64,000 nt of DNA. Source: Eucalyptus grandis (taxonomy: Eukaryota > Streptophyta > Magnoliopsida > Myrtales > Myrtaceae). Below are positions 50,300-62,500 of the stretch, piece after piece. Within the stretch, counting starts at the first letter, position 1; each line of letters starts with the position of its first letter. The DNA lies in NCBI RefSeq assembly GCF_016545825.1, contig NC_052619.1:6029501-6093500 (forward strand). Direction: 5' to 3'. A program made the position numbers and the translations under genes. Under the pieces are notes generated by a model. The model was not told the DNA's origin. It saw only the letters and a list, made by a program, of their open reading frames with translations, and ran no database searches.

Positions 50300-51042
50300 C
50301 TCGCCCCGGATTTGGGCGAGGGCTCGCGGGTCCCGCCGCCGGTCGACCGGCCTCGCCGGCCCTTCCCGGCGGTTGCGGGGGAGGCGGTGAGGGCCCGCGA
50401 CCCCTCGCCGGATCCGGGCGAGGGCCGCGACCCTTGCCCAAGATCTAGGCGCGGGCTGCGACCCTCGCGCGGATCCGACGAGGGGTCGCGGCCCTCGGCC
50501 GACCGACGGCGAGGGCGCCCTCGTGCCCGGCCTTTCCCAGCGATGGCGGGGAGGCGGCGGCGGCGAGGAGCTGCTCCGTTCGACCTCCCCCTTTTTTTAA
50601 TTTTTTTAATTTTCTTAATTTTTAAATTTTTTTAAATTTTTTAAATTTTTAAATTTTTCTTAATTTTTATAATTATAATTTTTAAAATTTTTAAAATTTT
50701 TAAAATTTTCTTAATTTTTTAAAATTTTAAAATTTTCTTAATTTTTAATTTTTTTGAATATTTTAAATCAAATTTAATTAATATATATATTATTATTTAC
50801 ACGTAGACACGAAACGGCGTCATTTTTGCGTTTTCTCCGCCACGTTAGCGTGCAAAACGACGCCGTTTTGGACCAAACTCGCCGGAAAATTTCCACGTCA
50901 GCCATTTGGCCGAATTTTCGCCGGAGTGGCACTTATGTGTCCCATTTTACTACGATATTGGCACTTAAGTGTACCATTTTAAAGTTATGGCACGTAATTG
51001 TCCCTCCGTGCCAAGTTATGGCACTTCAGGTGTCCCAACCTC
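50300..51042 (-). repeat. Right inverted arm of the long-inverted-repeat element
   Basis: Reverse-complement counterpart of 45389-45966. It is longer because the GC-rich inner segment (50300-50570) has extra CGAGGGCCGCGACC-like repeats. ORFs in this GC-rich part are compositional artefacts. Confidence 0.85.
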
Positions 51043-52900
51043 CTATAATCACTATAGAAAATACCACGACTTTGAGCTTTTTCAAGTATTTCAAAATTTT
51101 GACTGTAGCATCTCAACAAGAGATATGGGGGAAACACAAAGTGACTCAAAACACTAATATGAAAGGAAATATTAGGTTGAGTGCAATCTCATAGTTTAAT
51201 TTTCCAACAAGTCTTCGATACCTTTTAGGATCATCTAAAACTTGTCGTCCTCTACCATTAATTTCGAGCCAATTTCCGTTGGTGTATCTAGCAGTTTAAG
51301 TTTTAAGCAAATCCAAAACATACCTATGATATGAGATGTGAATACTTTTCTTTGCCTATGTCTCTTCGATACCAAAAAATATTTATGTTGTCCCAAATTC
51401 TCTGTTTGAAACAATTGTTGCAAATACAATTTTAGCTAAACAATCTTTGTAAAATCATCTTTAGTTGTGATAATATCACCTACAAAAACTACAAGTAATA
51501 TCCAACTAACTCCAAAAAACTGTAAAACATAAAAAGATCTCCACTAAATTTAAACAAGAGCACCACCTCAATAAACCTTCCAAACCAAGCTATGGGAGAT
51601 CGTTTGAAACCATATAAAGATGTCTTCAAATGGTAGACATCTCCATATACACCTTTTTCGTGTTAATCACCATGAAGAAGGGCATTTTTAACATCAAGCT
51701 AAAAAGTAGGTCAAAAAGTAATAGTAGCTAAAGAAAGCAAAAGGCGAACAAAGGTCATCTTAGCCATTGGAGGAAAAGTATCCCCATAATTGATCTCATA
51801 AACTTGTGCATAACCTTTAGAAACCAATCTAGCCTTAAGGCGAGCAAGGGAACCACAAATATTAAGCTTGATAATAAACACCCATTTATATCCAATAACA
51901 ATCTTCCTTGTAAGTAAAGGAATAAGAATTCAAGTCTGATTTTGGTCTACTACCAATAGCTCCTCCTCCATAGCTGTCCTCTAGCTTGGACTAGATAGTG
52001 CTTCAGCAATAGTTTTAGGAATAGGAATATGAATGGCGACTTGACTAGTTTGAAAAGAGGTAAACAGACTAGAACATGAGACAAATTGTGTAATAGGGTG
52101 CTGGGTACAACTACGAACTCCTTTGCGATGTGCAATGGTAGACTTATCTCAGGCTTAAAGGATGAAGGAGACAAAATAGGCAAAGGTACATCTGCAAATG
52201 ACTCATATGCTAATGAGGATGATTACTATATACATGTTGGACTAGTAGAGGAATTTGTGGAGAATCCAAAGTGGATTTCACAATAACATATGTAAAGAAA
52301 TCATCATCCACTATAGAAGGTTCCATTCATTCATTAGAATAAACATTAGACTCTAAGAAGGAAACGTCTACAATTGTAAAATACTTATGCAAAGAAGAAC
52401 AATAATAGCGATAACCCTTCTGCATACGATAATATCCCACAAAAATGCATTTAAGAGACTGAGGGCCTAGTTTGGAAAGCCTTGGATAATTGTCACAAAT
52501 ATGGCAAACATAACCAAATATACGAAGTGGTAGATGAAAAGAGGATTTAGAAGAAAAAGAAGAGAGTGTGGAGTTGGAGCCTTAAGAATAGAGATGGTGT
52601 GTAGTTGATAAGATAACATGCAGTCATCATAGTGTCAGCCTAAAAGGATTTGTCTGCCTTCATTTCAAACATCAATGATCGATTAACTTCGAATAGGAAG
52701 ATTGATGATGGATGCCCATTGGGTCATGAATTTTTTTTTAAAGATTAAAATACCAAAAAAAAAAAAGATTAGAAAAATATATTTGGCATTATCACTTTGA
52801 AGAATACAAACATGAATTAAAAATTGAGTATTATTTCGTTAACAGGCCAAGGGGCTCTTAAATAATCATCTACAAAAGTAACAAAGTACTTTAAACCCAA
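51043..52900 (-). mobile_element. Ty1/copia element A, integrase and reverse-transcriptase part (5' part)
   Basis: Minus-strand pol remnant. Integrase C-terminal text lies at about 52340-52690 (for example TACYLIN and KCIFVGYYRMQKGYRYYC). Reverse-transcriptase remnants lie at 51240-52180, ending with the NLGQHKYFLVSK stretch at 51235-51429. The frame then leads to GIFYSDY just before 51053, where the long-inverted-repeat element was inserted. The continuation is 44940-45388. There are many stops and indels. Neither LTR can be identified. Confidence 0.75.
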
Positions 52901-52917
52901 CTTAGAAAAAATATAAT

Positions 52918-53404
52918 GTTGCGACCTCTCGGAAGCGGGCTGGATCACCTAGGGGTTTGGCTAATGAACTGCTAAGCCTATAATTAGGTCGGGCTCTTCT
53001 AAGTCCATATCAATTTGCGACTTAACTTTAAATTTTTTATCATGTAAATGAATTTTAAGTAGGAGTCGCCACTAATCAGTTTATGGTAGGTCGATTAGTC
53101 AGCTAAATAAAATAATGAAAGAATTATTTTACTCTTATGAATCAAAGACTTTGGATATGAGGACTTGATTACACTAGACTTCTCATTGCTCTTTGTAAGC
53201 AGTTTAGATTTATTTTAACCTCAATTACTATCATGAGATTAGACGATTACATGGATGCTCAATCATTATTAAACACTCAATGAATCAAATAAATTGCATA
53301 AAAAATTTTAAATGCACAAAGTAAGCAATTTTTTTGGGTTTTCTTTTATCTTGAAATTAGAACTTTGCCATAAAACATACACTTTAACTACGTGACCTAA
53401 TTTT
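52918..53404. other. Unclassified repeat-like segment
   Basis: Starts with TGCGACCTCTCGGAAGCGGG, ends at the LTR boundary at 53405, and has no open frame. The GGAGTCGCCACTAAT phrase near 53055 is one I associate with dispersed plant LTR-type repeats, but I cannot place it in a family. It separates copia A from the Sirevirus-like element. Confidence 0.3.
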
Positions 53405-54337
53405 TGTGAAAGCTAGTATGTGCACCTAAAGGGGGGTGAATAGGTGCAGAAACAATTTTGCGAAATAAGTTCAGCACAAATCAACAATGGATTATGAAAA
53501 GGAAATTCCTCTCTTTTCGAATAAACAAGTTATGATCAAAGTAAAAGAGTGTAGGGAAGAGAATTTGAACACAGAGTTTATAGTGGTTCGGCTTAATCCA
53601 AGCCTACGTCCACTTTTCCGCACTGACAGCCCACCGGCTGGATTTCACTATGAACAAAAGAGTTGTTACAGTAAAGCTCTCCCTTGATTCTACAGTGTAG
53701 AGATTTTACTATACCTCCACAAGGTTTCTCAAAGATATAGATTCTCTTTTGCGTACAAAATTTTGCTCAATAAATGAATTGACTAAGAACAAGGAGTTTT
53801 AGACTTTGGAATTCTTCTATCGCGCACACTCTTGAACAACTAGAACGACTTCTTTCTGTACTCCTTTATGCCATCATATCCGTTGGCACTTACCAAAGGA
53901 ATTATTCCAATCTACCCGTTGGACATAATCAACTAGGAAGATCTTCGAGTTATTTAAGGAACATGACGATAGCCCATCAATCATGCTCATCCATACAATC
54001 AGGATCTTGGTTTCCATAAGTAGAACCTTCCAAGTATATTTCGCCAATCAATGGATCCACGATTCCCAAATCAATCTTGATTTGAATAATGGATTCCAAC
54101 ATGCTATATCCAGCCAGAAGATCTACTCCAGTCGATAATATCAAATCCTTAACGAAACATCCAATCTTGGATAAGCCTTCTTCGACGGACTAGAAACTGT
54201 CAATGAGGATAGACTTTGAGTCTTGAGTCTGGCAGTCCGGAAATCTTCAGACTTTGATGGAAGAGTCTCGCAAGACTTGCATAGGCGATGGAAACGTTTT
54301 GTTAGCTTCAAAACACTCAAGAAAGTTTTCTCCAACA
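53405..54337 (-). repeat. 3' LTR of Sirevirus-like element
   Basis: 933 bp; minus-strand ends TGTTGGAGAAAAC and CATACTAGCTTTCACA. It starts directly after the polypurine tract and contains CACCTATTCACCCCCC near its 3' end, a phrase I associate with Sirevirus LTRs. The partner 5' LTR is not in the window, so its age cannot be estimated. Confidence 0.75.
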
Positions 54338-54351
54338 ATCTTCCCCTTTTT
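54338..54351 (-). promoter_or_regulatory. Polypurine tract adjacent to the 3' LTR
   Basis: Minus-strand AAAAAGGGGAAGAT immediately before the LTR start TGTTGG. This is the plus-strand primer site of the retroelement. Confidence 0.75.
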
Positions 54352-54635
54352 GATGGTGACAAAACTTGCAAATTTGAATAACTTTGATCTGCAAAACATT
54401 ACTCAAGCAAATATGGATATCTCACAAAGATAAATGGCTTAGTAATAACACTGGAATTCGCATCCACAGAAAGTAGGTTAGTTTTATGAACAAGGCCATG
54501 AGATATCAATAATACTTAAGATAAACAGATGTTCAAACAGTCCATTCCAAATCCAGTCCAAATCCAAATAGCCAAACACAAACATCAAGTCAATCAAAAA
54601 AGTTTTTAAAATAGCCAAACAGTCAAATCTGCATA

Positions 54636-54650
54636 TCTCTCCCCTTTTTT
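54636..54650 (-). promoter_or_regulatory. Second polypurine tract-like sequence
   Basis: Minus-strand AAAAAAGGGGAGAGA about 300 bases upstream of the first tract, preceded by the same ATGATGACA phrase. Multiple polypurine tracts upstream of the 3' LTR are a reported Sirevirus feature. Confidence 0.6.
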
Positions 54651-54688
54651 GTCATCATTAAAAAGGTAGAGATGAAAAGAGAATGAAA

Positions 54689-56788
54689 TTAACATGGCTT
54701 GGGAACATGAACAAGCTGGAAATCTCCCATTGACTGGACAATGCCTTCTAGCTTTTTCAAGTCCTCATTCAGTTGTGCTACTTCTTCACCCTTAGCATTT
54801 GCCTGAACTTGAAGAGCAAGGGCTTGGAGTTGATCATTCAAAGAAATTGAAGAAGCTTGTCCTGCATTCTGCATATTTTGAAGTTCGCATCCTAGAGCAT
54901 AGATTTGACCTTTCATCTCCAAAAGAACTTCAAGAATTCTGCGAAAGTCTGCTGAATTATTAGTCTGAGTACTTGCTTCTGCACGATTAGACGGTGTATA
55001 AGCAGATGATGGCAAATCAGCATTGTCACGCAGATTGGGCGATGAAACATCGTGTCCCTCCTCAGGAAATTGTGAGGCATAAATGTCCTCTGGATCTGTT
55101 GGAGAGCGACTTACTCCTTCACTGGTAGCAGAGATTGAGGATGTTCCTCTTTTCTCAGGATCTCCCCCAGTTTCCATGCCTTTAGGTGGAGAAGAGTGTC
55201 TTTCATTTTCTTTTGCTACTCTCTCCTCTTCTTCTTTTTCTTCTTCAATTCTTTCCTCCTCTGCATCTCTCTCCTCTACTTCTTTCTCAAAATCTTCACT
55301 TTCTCCAGTCCTCTATTTTGTTTCAGCCGTGTCTATTTCCTGTCTCTCCGTTGATTCGGGTGCAGAATGACTCAAGTTCTTCAATGCCATTGCAGAAATG
55401 GTGATATCATCTTCATCCTCTTCATCCTCAATGATGAGAGCTCTTCTTTTCTTGGATGGAGCAACCATGGACTCCTTTCTTTTTCTCTTTGTAGCCGAAG
55501 AGATTTGATGAGTCTTGGCAGGGGTTTTCTCCTTAAACTTCTCCAATTCCTTGTTGAGTTCTTTCAGACGCATTTTAGAGACCATTTTCAGTCCCACCAC
55601 CATTTGATCGCACGCTCGACCACAAAGAATTCGGGGAGGCTGAATATTCAAATGTCTGAATAACTTAGTCACAAGAGCTGGATAAGGAAGTTGGCCATTG
55701 TCCTTCACCACTGCCCTGTACATGTGGAACATAATAGTGTGTGGAAGAGAGAATTTTTTCCCAGCATTGATGGCATATATCAGCTTTGCCTCCAAGTTTA
55801 AAACATCGGTCTTTGAAGTAGATTTTGGTCTGAGGCAGTTAATCACAATCTTGTGAAGTAGAATGTTGGTTGCATTCATCCTCAAATAGGAAATCTTTTC
55901 TTCCGTTCTTCGATCCTTAACAAGTTCCAACGTTGCACGAGCAATAGACACACTGATAAGTTGATATCTCCCTCTTTCAACCCCAATCACATCAGCCAAA
56001 GTATTCATGTCAACCACATAATCCTGATCTCGAACACTAAAAGAGAATCTATTCGCATCCAAGAAACTAAGATTCGAATAGAAATAAGAGTAAGTTTAGC
56101 ATAGGCTTCGTACTTTCGAAACAAACTGTTCGAGTTGAAGAAGACTGAATTTCTCCCACAAATTGACATTCACAAAGTCAAGAAAATCAAAATCCACATT
56201 TTTAGAGTTTATCACCCCACACTTCAGCAACTTAGAGTAAAGTTGCTTGTGTTCCTCCGATCGAAACAAGTCTGTCATTTTGCTTCGGATTTTTTCCGCA
56301 ACACCCATTCTCGGTTTAAATTGACTGTACATCCTACCATCGTCATTCCCATTTGGCTGATTCAGCCCTCCAACACGTGGATCAGTTGGGATATTTGCCA
56401 ATGCCTCTTCCGCCGATCCAGTAGGGGCAATTCCCAATCGTTCCATTGTGCGTAGAAAATAGGTTTCATTTCGATACCCTTTTTCTCTTAAAAATTTATC
56501 AATGTAGTTCAAAGGAGTACTACCCCTCTTCAAAGTACGGTAAAGCTTATAAGTAAAGCCAGGCTTAAGAGTTCTTATGGGTTATGCATCTTCGATGATT
56601 TCTTCCTCTTCTCGATGTGCAACATCTTGAGGTCTAGACGGAGGAGATGGACGCTGCTGAGAATGTTGTGGGCTCTGTTGCTGATTAGGAGATTCTTCTT
56701 CCTCAGTGAGATCAAAGTGCGTAGGTCCCTCACGCATTTACTGTGGTCCCCTATTCGCGATCCTCGAAGACTTTCTTTGGGAAGACAT
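54689..56788 (-). pseudogene. Env-like ORF of Sirevirus-like element, four in-frame stops
   Basis: One reading frame of about 700 codons from the ATG at 56788 (MSSQRKSSRIANRG) to the stop at 54689. It is kept in phase throughout but cut by stops at 56738-56740, 56582-56584, 56096-56098 and 55313-55315. The protein is hydrophilic: Gln/Ser/Pro-rich start, a conserved-looking middle (DANRFSFSVRDQDYVVDM onward), a Lys/Arg cluster near KRKRKES, a Glu/Lys-rich segment, and a C-terminal coiled coil (QALALQVQANAKGEEVAQ region). Its place after pol is that of the Sirevirus env-like gene. I see no convincing signal peptide or membrane helix in it, so the env label is by position only. Confidence 0.72.
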
Positions 56789-57106
56789 TTTTCACAGTTT
56801 TTTTTTAGAGATTCCAAGCTTGTTTTCCCAAGAAAGATGACAACTTTTTGAAGATTAAACAAGAGAAGAAGACAGAAATGGAAGATCGGTGCTCTCTTAG
56901 GGTTTTTGTGAGTAAAACGAAGAAGAACCGATTGTATATAAGACAGTCGAAGAGAGGCATACGGAACGTTGTAAAAAAGAAATATAAAGATGCCTTTTTA
57001 AAAATAACTGCCTTTTCAAAAATTAGATAACTGTCATTTAAAAAAAAAAATTCTTTTTCCGAGAAGGACAGATTGCAATAATCATGGAAATTAAAAATAG
57101 CAACAA

Positions 57107-58856
57107 TCAATTACGGGTTGATGATCGTACCTTTTCGAGATTTGATTGGAGAGATAATAAAATAAAATAACTTACAAAAAAAAATCTTGATCGTCTGAGT
57201 CTGAGTGCCTTTAGACTTTCGTCCGGGTCCGAACTTCCTCGAGACTTTAAGATATTGAGTCCGGAACGAATAGCTTCAAATTGATTTTTCTCCAAAGGCT
57301 TTGTAAATATATCCGCTAGTTGATTCTTTGAGTCAATAAATTGAATCGAAACTTCTCCATTTTGAACATGATCTCTAATGAAGTGATGTCGAATCTCTAT
57401 ATGTTTTGCCATTGAGTGAAGAATCGGATTCTTGGTGAGATTGATTGTGCTGGTATTGTCACATTTGATTTCAGTGCATGAATCTTCAATTCCAAAGTCT
57501 CTTAACTGTTGTTTTATCCACAAAATTTGTGAACAACAACTTCCAAGAGCTACATATTCTGCTTATGCTGTAGAAAGAGCTACTGTACTTTGCTTCCTTG
57601 AAAACCAAGACAATATCCTGCTTCCAAGTAGTTGACAGGTACTCGATGTGCTCTTTCTATCAACTCTGCATCCGGCTAGGTCTACGTCTGAGTATCCAAG
57701 AATAGTAAAGTCTCATTCTTTAGGATACCAGAGACCCAAAGTTGAAGTTGAAGCAATGTATTTGATAATACGTTTTGCAGCACTTAAGTGAGATTCTCTA
57801 GGGTCTGATTGAAACCTGGCACAAATGCAAACACTAAACAAAATATCAGGTCTAGAAGCAGTAAGGTAAAAAAGTGAACCAATAATACTTCTGTATAGCT
57901 TCTGGTCAACTTTATTTCCTCCTTTATCTTTGTCCAATTTCAAGGAATTTGACATTGGTACATCAGTCTTTTTGCAATTCTCCAGTCTAAACTTTTTGAC
58001 AAGATCTTTAGCATACTTTTCTTGATGAATAAAGGTTCCTTCCTTTAGTTGCTTTACTTGGAGCCCGAGAAAGAAGGTTAGTTCACCCATCATGCTCATT
58101 TCAAATTCATCCTACATAGACTTAGAAAATTTCTTACCTGAGACTTTCATTAGAAGATCCAAAAATAATATCATCAACATAAATTTGAACAAGTATAAAA
58201 CTTTTGCTTTCTCTTTTGATAAACAATGTAGTATCTACTTTACCTTTGACAAAGCCATTTTGGATTAAAAACTTACTTAGTCTATCGCACCAAGCTCGAG
58301 GTGCTTGCTTTAAACCATATAAAGCATTTTCAACTGAAACAGTCCGGTTTCCTTGGGTCTTCAAAGCCGGGTGGTTGTTCCACATAGACTTCCTCTTGGA
58401 TAAATCCATTTAGGAAAGCACTTTTGACGTCCATTTGGAATAATATGAAATTCTTATGACAAGCAAAAGCAAGTAATAATCTAATTGCTTCTAACCTTGC
58501 TACTAGTGCGTAAGTCTCATCATAGTCTATCCCTTCTTCTTGCGTATATCCCTTGGCCACAAGTCTTGTTTTGTTTCTTACAACCTTTCATTTTCGTTCA
58601 TCTTGTTTCGAAAACCCATTTAGCTCTAATGATGGATTTACCTTTTGGTTTAAGAGTCAATTCCCAAACATCATTAATACTGAATTGCCTGAGTTCTTCT
58701 TGCATGGCTTTAATCCAACTTTCATCAGATAGAGCTTCTTCTATACTTTTGGGTTCTATTTTAGAAATAAGAGTCACAGCACTAGATTCTTTGCGCATTT
58801 TGGATCTTGTGCGAATTCCTTCATTAATATCACCGATAATGAGATCTGTGGGATGA
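57107..58856 (-). pseudogene. Copia reverse transcriptase and RNase H of element B
   Basis: Pieces in order on the minus strand: 58598-58856 (WIKAMQEELRQF), 58330-58560 ([20 protein letters not shown]), 58134-58409 (LYGLKQAPRAWCDRL and the catalytic YVDD), 57713-58099 (GELTFFLGLQVKQ, LYRSIIGSLFYLTASRPDI) and RNase H 57107-57523 (IKCDNTSTINLTKNP, HIEIRHHFIRDHV, QLADIFTKPL). All hallmark motifs are legible, but the frame changes at least four times. Confidence 0.85.
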
Positions 58857-58989
58857 CTGGACTTATGCTTCCAATTGCTGGTTGATTTGTCAGACTGTTA
58901 ATCTTTTTCCTCATTTGATTCTTCGACTATCATTTGTTCTTTGGTCTTCGAAGTCCGAGTTGCTTATGGAGATTTAGACTTTGTAGAGT

Positions 58990-59520
58990 CTAGAGCAGGT
59001 TCAGATTCTTCAAGTTGAGTCTGAATTGATTCATTTTGCATAGTCTTGAAATTTGACATTCATTGATTCCTCCACAGATTGAGTCTTTTTGTTGTATACT
59101 CGTAAGCTTTGCTTGTGGTCGAATATCTAAGAAAGATCCATTCGTCGATTTTTCTTCAAACTTCCCAACTCGATCATTTGCATTTTTCAAAATAAAACAT
59201 TTACATTCAAACACGTGAAAATATGAAACAATGGGCTTCTTACCTTTGAATAACTTGTAGGGAGTTTTCTCCAAAGATATGCCTTAGAAAAACTCTATTA
59301 ATAATATAACATGATGTAGAAACAGCTTCAATCCAAAAACGTGAACATATGTTACTTTCAATTAAAAATGTTCTAGCAATTTCTTGCAAGGATCTATTCT
59401 TCCTTTCCACGACTCCATTTTGCTCTGGAGTATATGAAGAGGAGAACACATGCTGAAAACCAAATTCATCACAGAATTTTGTAAAGTCTTGATTTTCAAA
59501 TTCGCCTCCATGGTCGATTA
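58990..59520 (-). pseudogene. Copia integrase C-terminal part of element B
   Basis: Contains SSYTPEQNGVVERKNRSLQEIAR (about 59380-59450), the catalytic-Glu region of copia integrase, and downstream ANDRVGKFEEKSTNG-type text. Homology stops abruptly near 59520, the truncation point of the element. Confidence 0.82.
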
Positions 59521-62500
59521 TGTTTGGTGTAAAATCAAAGTCGGGGAAAAGGGGTTGGGGTTCTCGATTTCATAGCGATGATGTGTTTCGATCATTGAAA
59601 ACTTGGAAAATCCATTGAGGATTTGACCACCATGACATGAGTTATTCGCCCTGTTTTCCTAGAGCAAATGTTATGCTACTTAGAAGTTGGTTTGGATTTG
59701 AATGTAAGCCTACTTCCTGAACCAATTGAGAGTCAACTTGATTCTTGATTTTGAAAGTTGGAAGTTGACTTTGAGGATAGATTTCGAGCTCTTATTTAAA
59801 ATATATTCACATTGGAATCAATCACATCTAATGTGGGTCAATGCTATATAAATGCGAGGTCTTTGAAGTTTTCACAGCTTCAAACACTTGAAATATAATT
59901 TATGAGCACACCACATAATTGATTGTCACAGCCAAAAGCTACTCTTATTGAATCACAACAGGAAACTTGCTTGAACTAGGAATCCAACTTCATTTAGGAA
60001 ACCCACTTGGATTGGTCTTTTTTTATGATTTCAAACTCGAGACATATTTTTAAGGAGGATGTGATGTTTTTAACGTAGCTGGAGTTGGTTTGGCCACTGC
60101 TGCAATTTTTGATTTGATCTATAAGGCATCACTTCCCAGGCTTAAGTATTGTCTATTAACTGTTATGCATTGGCCTACTAAATCAATTTTCACAAAATTG
60201 GACCGATGCTAAGTGGAAAAAAGGAGTTTCTTTATTTAGTGGGTGGTAGTACTAAGATCAGTAAAGTGGCATCCGAGGAATGTTGCTCTTGGTGTAGCTC
60301 TTAAAGCTGCAGTTTGCTTTCCTCTTGGTAACTATAAGATTGACTTTGAGTCGAAAAGACTTCAACAAAAGCTTGATCGTATTCTGAGTTTCTTTATAGT
60401 CAACATGAAGTCATGATCAAGATTCAAATTGGTCAGTCAAGAAGCAATTGCATTATAGAATATTGGAGCAAAATGATCTCAGAATGTTCAGAGTTTTTCT
60501 GCTTTGATGATTGCTTGTATGTCTTACAACGCTGCTTTTCACAAGGCTCAAACTAAAGCTTGACATTAAAATGTGATATAAGACCAGACTCTTTTTTCTT
60601 TTTTCGTGGCACGGCATCCTAATTGGGGTACGGTGTCATTGTATGCAAGACTAGCTCCATTTGAAGCTAACGGAGAAAGTAAATGGAGTTTAGCTCTAAG
60701 GAGTGGTGTCGGTGCTGCAGTTGAGAGGCTTTAAGAGAACTTAAGTAGATAACTAATCACGATTGCTGAGTGCTGAGTTTGTCCGTAGCTTCTTTCTAAA
60801 CCTAATTGCCTGTGCCCACCGTGTTAAGATGGCAAAAGTCTAAGAAAGAGAAATGAATAATATAGAGAGGTAGCTAGAACTAAAAGAACTTAATTCTTGT
60901 TTTCAGGTTGTGCAGGAAGATCTCTTTAGACTGCATTTGGTAGTCAGGAAAAATAATTTTATCTTGAGTTTGGTTCTTGCCCAAGATAGGACATAAATGA
61001 ATATAAGAGGATATACGCCAAATAAAATTATCCCACGGATAATTATCATGTGTAATAAAAATGGATAGAATTTATTATTTTCATGGTATAAAAATTATTT
61101 TTCTAGAATAACAAATTTTGTAAATAATCAAACTAAAATAATATTTAAATATAAATAATATGTGAATTCTATAATTAAAAAATTCAAAATGACAAAAAAG
61201 TTTCGTTTTTATTTATTGATATTTTTACTATATATTTGAATTTCTTTCTATCTTAATATTTAGTTTGCATATATAGTATCTATATTATTACATATTTTAG
61301 GTATAATAATATAATTTATTATATGACAAAATTAAGGAATAAATGGATTATGAAATGGATAAGAGCATATATTTTTATGTAATCTCCATAAATATAAATT
61401 CAATAAATCACATATAAAGTAAAAGTTCAGAAAAAAAATGAATAACAAAATAAATAGGAGAGAGCTGCGCAAGGCACCCAATTTTTGTGAGTACCGAGAG
61501 ACGCTAATCCTAGCGTTCATGTTTGCTTTTCGTCGACAAGTGCAACGGTGTAAGATTCTAAGAAAGTTTTCGAGCTATTAGTAATGACTTTATCACCATA
61601 GATTTTGTTACTTGATTCGAAAAGAATGGGCATTGAATGTTGTTATGTTGCGGATGTTGTGAGAGATCTCGAGGCTGGTTTAGAGCCCGGTAACTTGAGC
61701 TGCAACTTTGGCATGTCTCGTGAACTCATTTCTGGTGGAGGATGGATGTTTTGACGATATAATTTGAGGTCTCAGATTCCAATTGCACCTGCTTTGTTAT
61801 ATCCAATGTTAATCGGGTGCTTGGTAAATCTGGTCGAGTGTTGAGGTTTCGCAGCTCTTTCGGTTCGTGCAGGGTGTCACCAGCAAATGCATTCCAAGTG
61901 CAAGGACAGACCCATGCAGGACTCGAAGCTTGAAAGTCCAACGAGATTAAAGGACAGATTCAGTGGGTAGTATCAGAATTGTTATCTTTAGATCTTGTTA
62001 TACCAGCACGCAGGTTCAATGTTTATTCAATAAATAGGTGATTAGAAATTGGCTTCGCCTGTTCTTCTTTTCCTTTTGTAGTGTTTTATATTTGACTTTC
62101 ATTTCCAAATATATGAATGTGTTACTTTTATGGTCATTATAGAGATTCTTTTCTATTTTGAAATTTAGAATGGAAGGCTATAAGAAAAGGATCTTGTAAG
62201 TCAAAAACATGTCCTATATTCAATCCTATGGTTATTCATTGTGATGAGACTGAATTGGAGAATTTCTATCGTAATTGATTTTTGATAATTGTTTGATATT
62301 GACTTATGACAACAATTTAAAGAAAATTAAATAACGACTAGATCTCAAGCACGCTATGTACATGTACACTTATTTTATCTCTCTCGATAAGATTAAGAAG
62401 ATTCGATGAACAATTGTTCGAATGATTGTTATATTTTCTAGAATTAAAAAAGAGAAGTGGGTTCCATGGGCCATGAAAAATTTGCTACTTTTTAAGAGTA

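Larger units (their letters stand above)
45389..51042. mobile_element. Long-terminal-inverted-repeat element inserted in copia A (itself split by a hAT element)
   Basis: Flanked by near-identical 10-bp direct repeats, CTATGATCAC at 45379-45388 and CTATAATCAC at 51043-51052, and it interrupts the copia reading frame exactly there. The arms are long inverted copies, 45389-45966 and 50300-51042. Both begin AAGTSCCATAACTTGGC within 17 bases of the end and carry ACTTAAGTG motifs, then GCCAAATGGCT, CCAAAACGGCGTCGTTTTGC and an AT-only tract. The inner edge of each arm is GC-rich (GGCGAGGGYCGCGACC). Long arms plus a 9-11-bp duplication point to the Mutator-like/foldback class. It has no transposase of its own. 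Without the hAT insert it would be about 1.34 kb. Confidence 0.82.
53405..59520 (-). mobile_element. Sirevirus-like Ty1/copia element B, 5'-truncated
   Basis: Minus-strand order: integrase C-terminal part (58990-59520), reverse transcriptase and RNase H (57107-58856), env-like ORF (54689-56788), polypurine tracts, 3' LTR (53405-54337). A copia pol followed by an extra ORF before the 3' LTR is the defining layout of the Sirevirus (SIRE1/Maximus) lineage. The LTR ends in TG...CA. The element breaks off in the integrase at about 59520, so gag, protease, primer-binding site and 5' LTR are absent. The pol frames shift several times and it is inactive. Confidence 0.85.

Noticed and set aside
50058..50635. 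Long Pro/Arg/Gly-rich open frames on both strands
   Set aside because: Produced by the GC-rich inner arm of the long-inverted-repeat element. They have no start context, no homologous motif and no consistent frame.
61726..61941. 71-codon minus-strand frame
   Set aside because: No homologous motif and no splice partners. I also considered it as the missing first exon of the reductase; it lacks the glycine-rich FAD motif.
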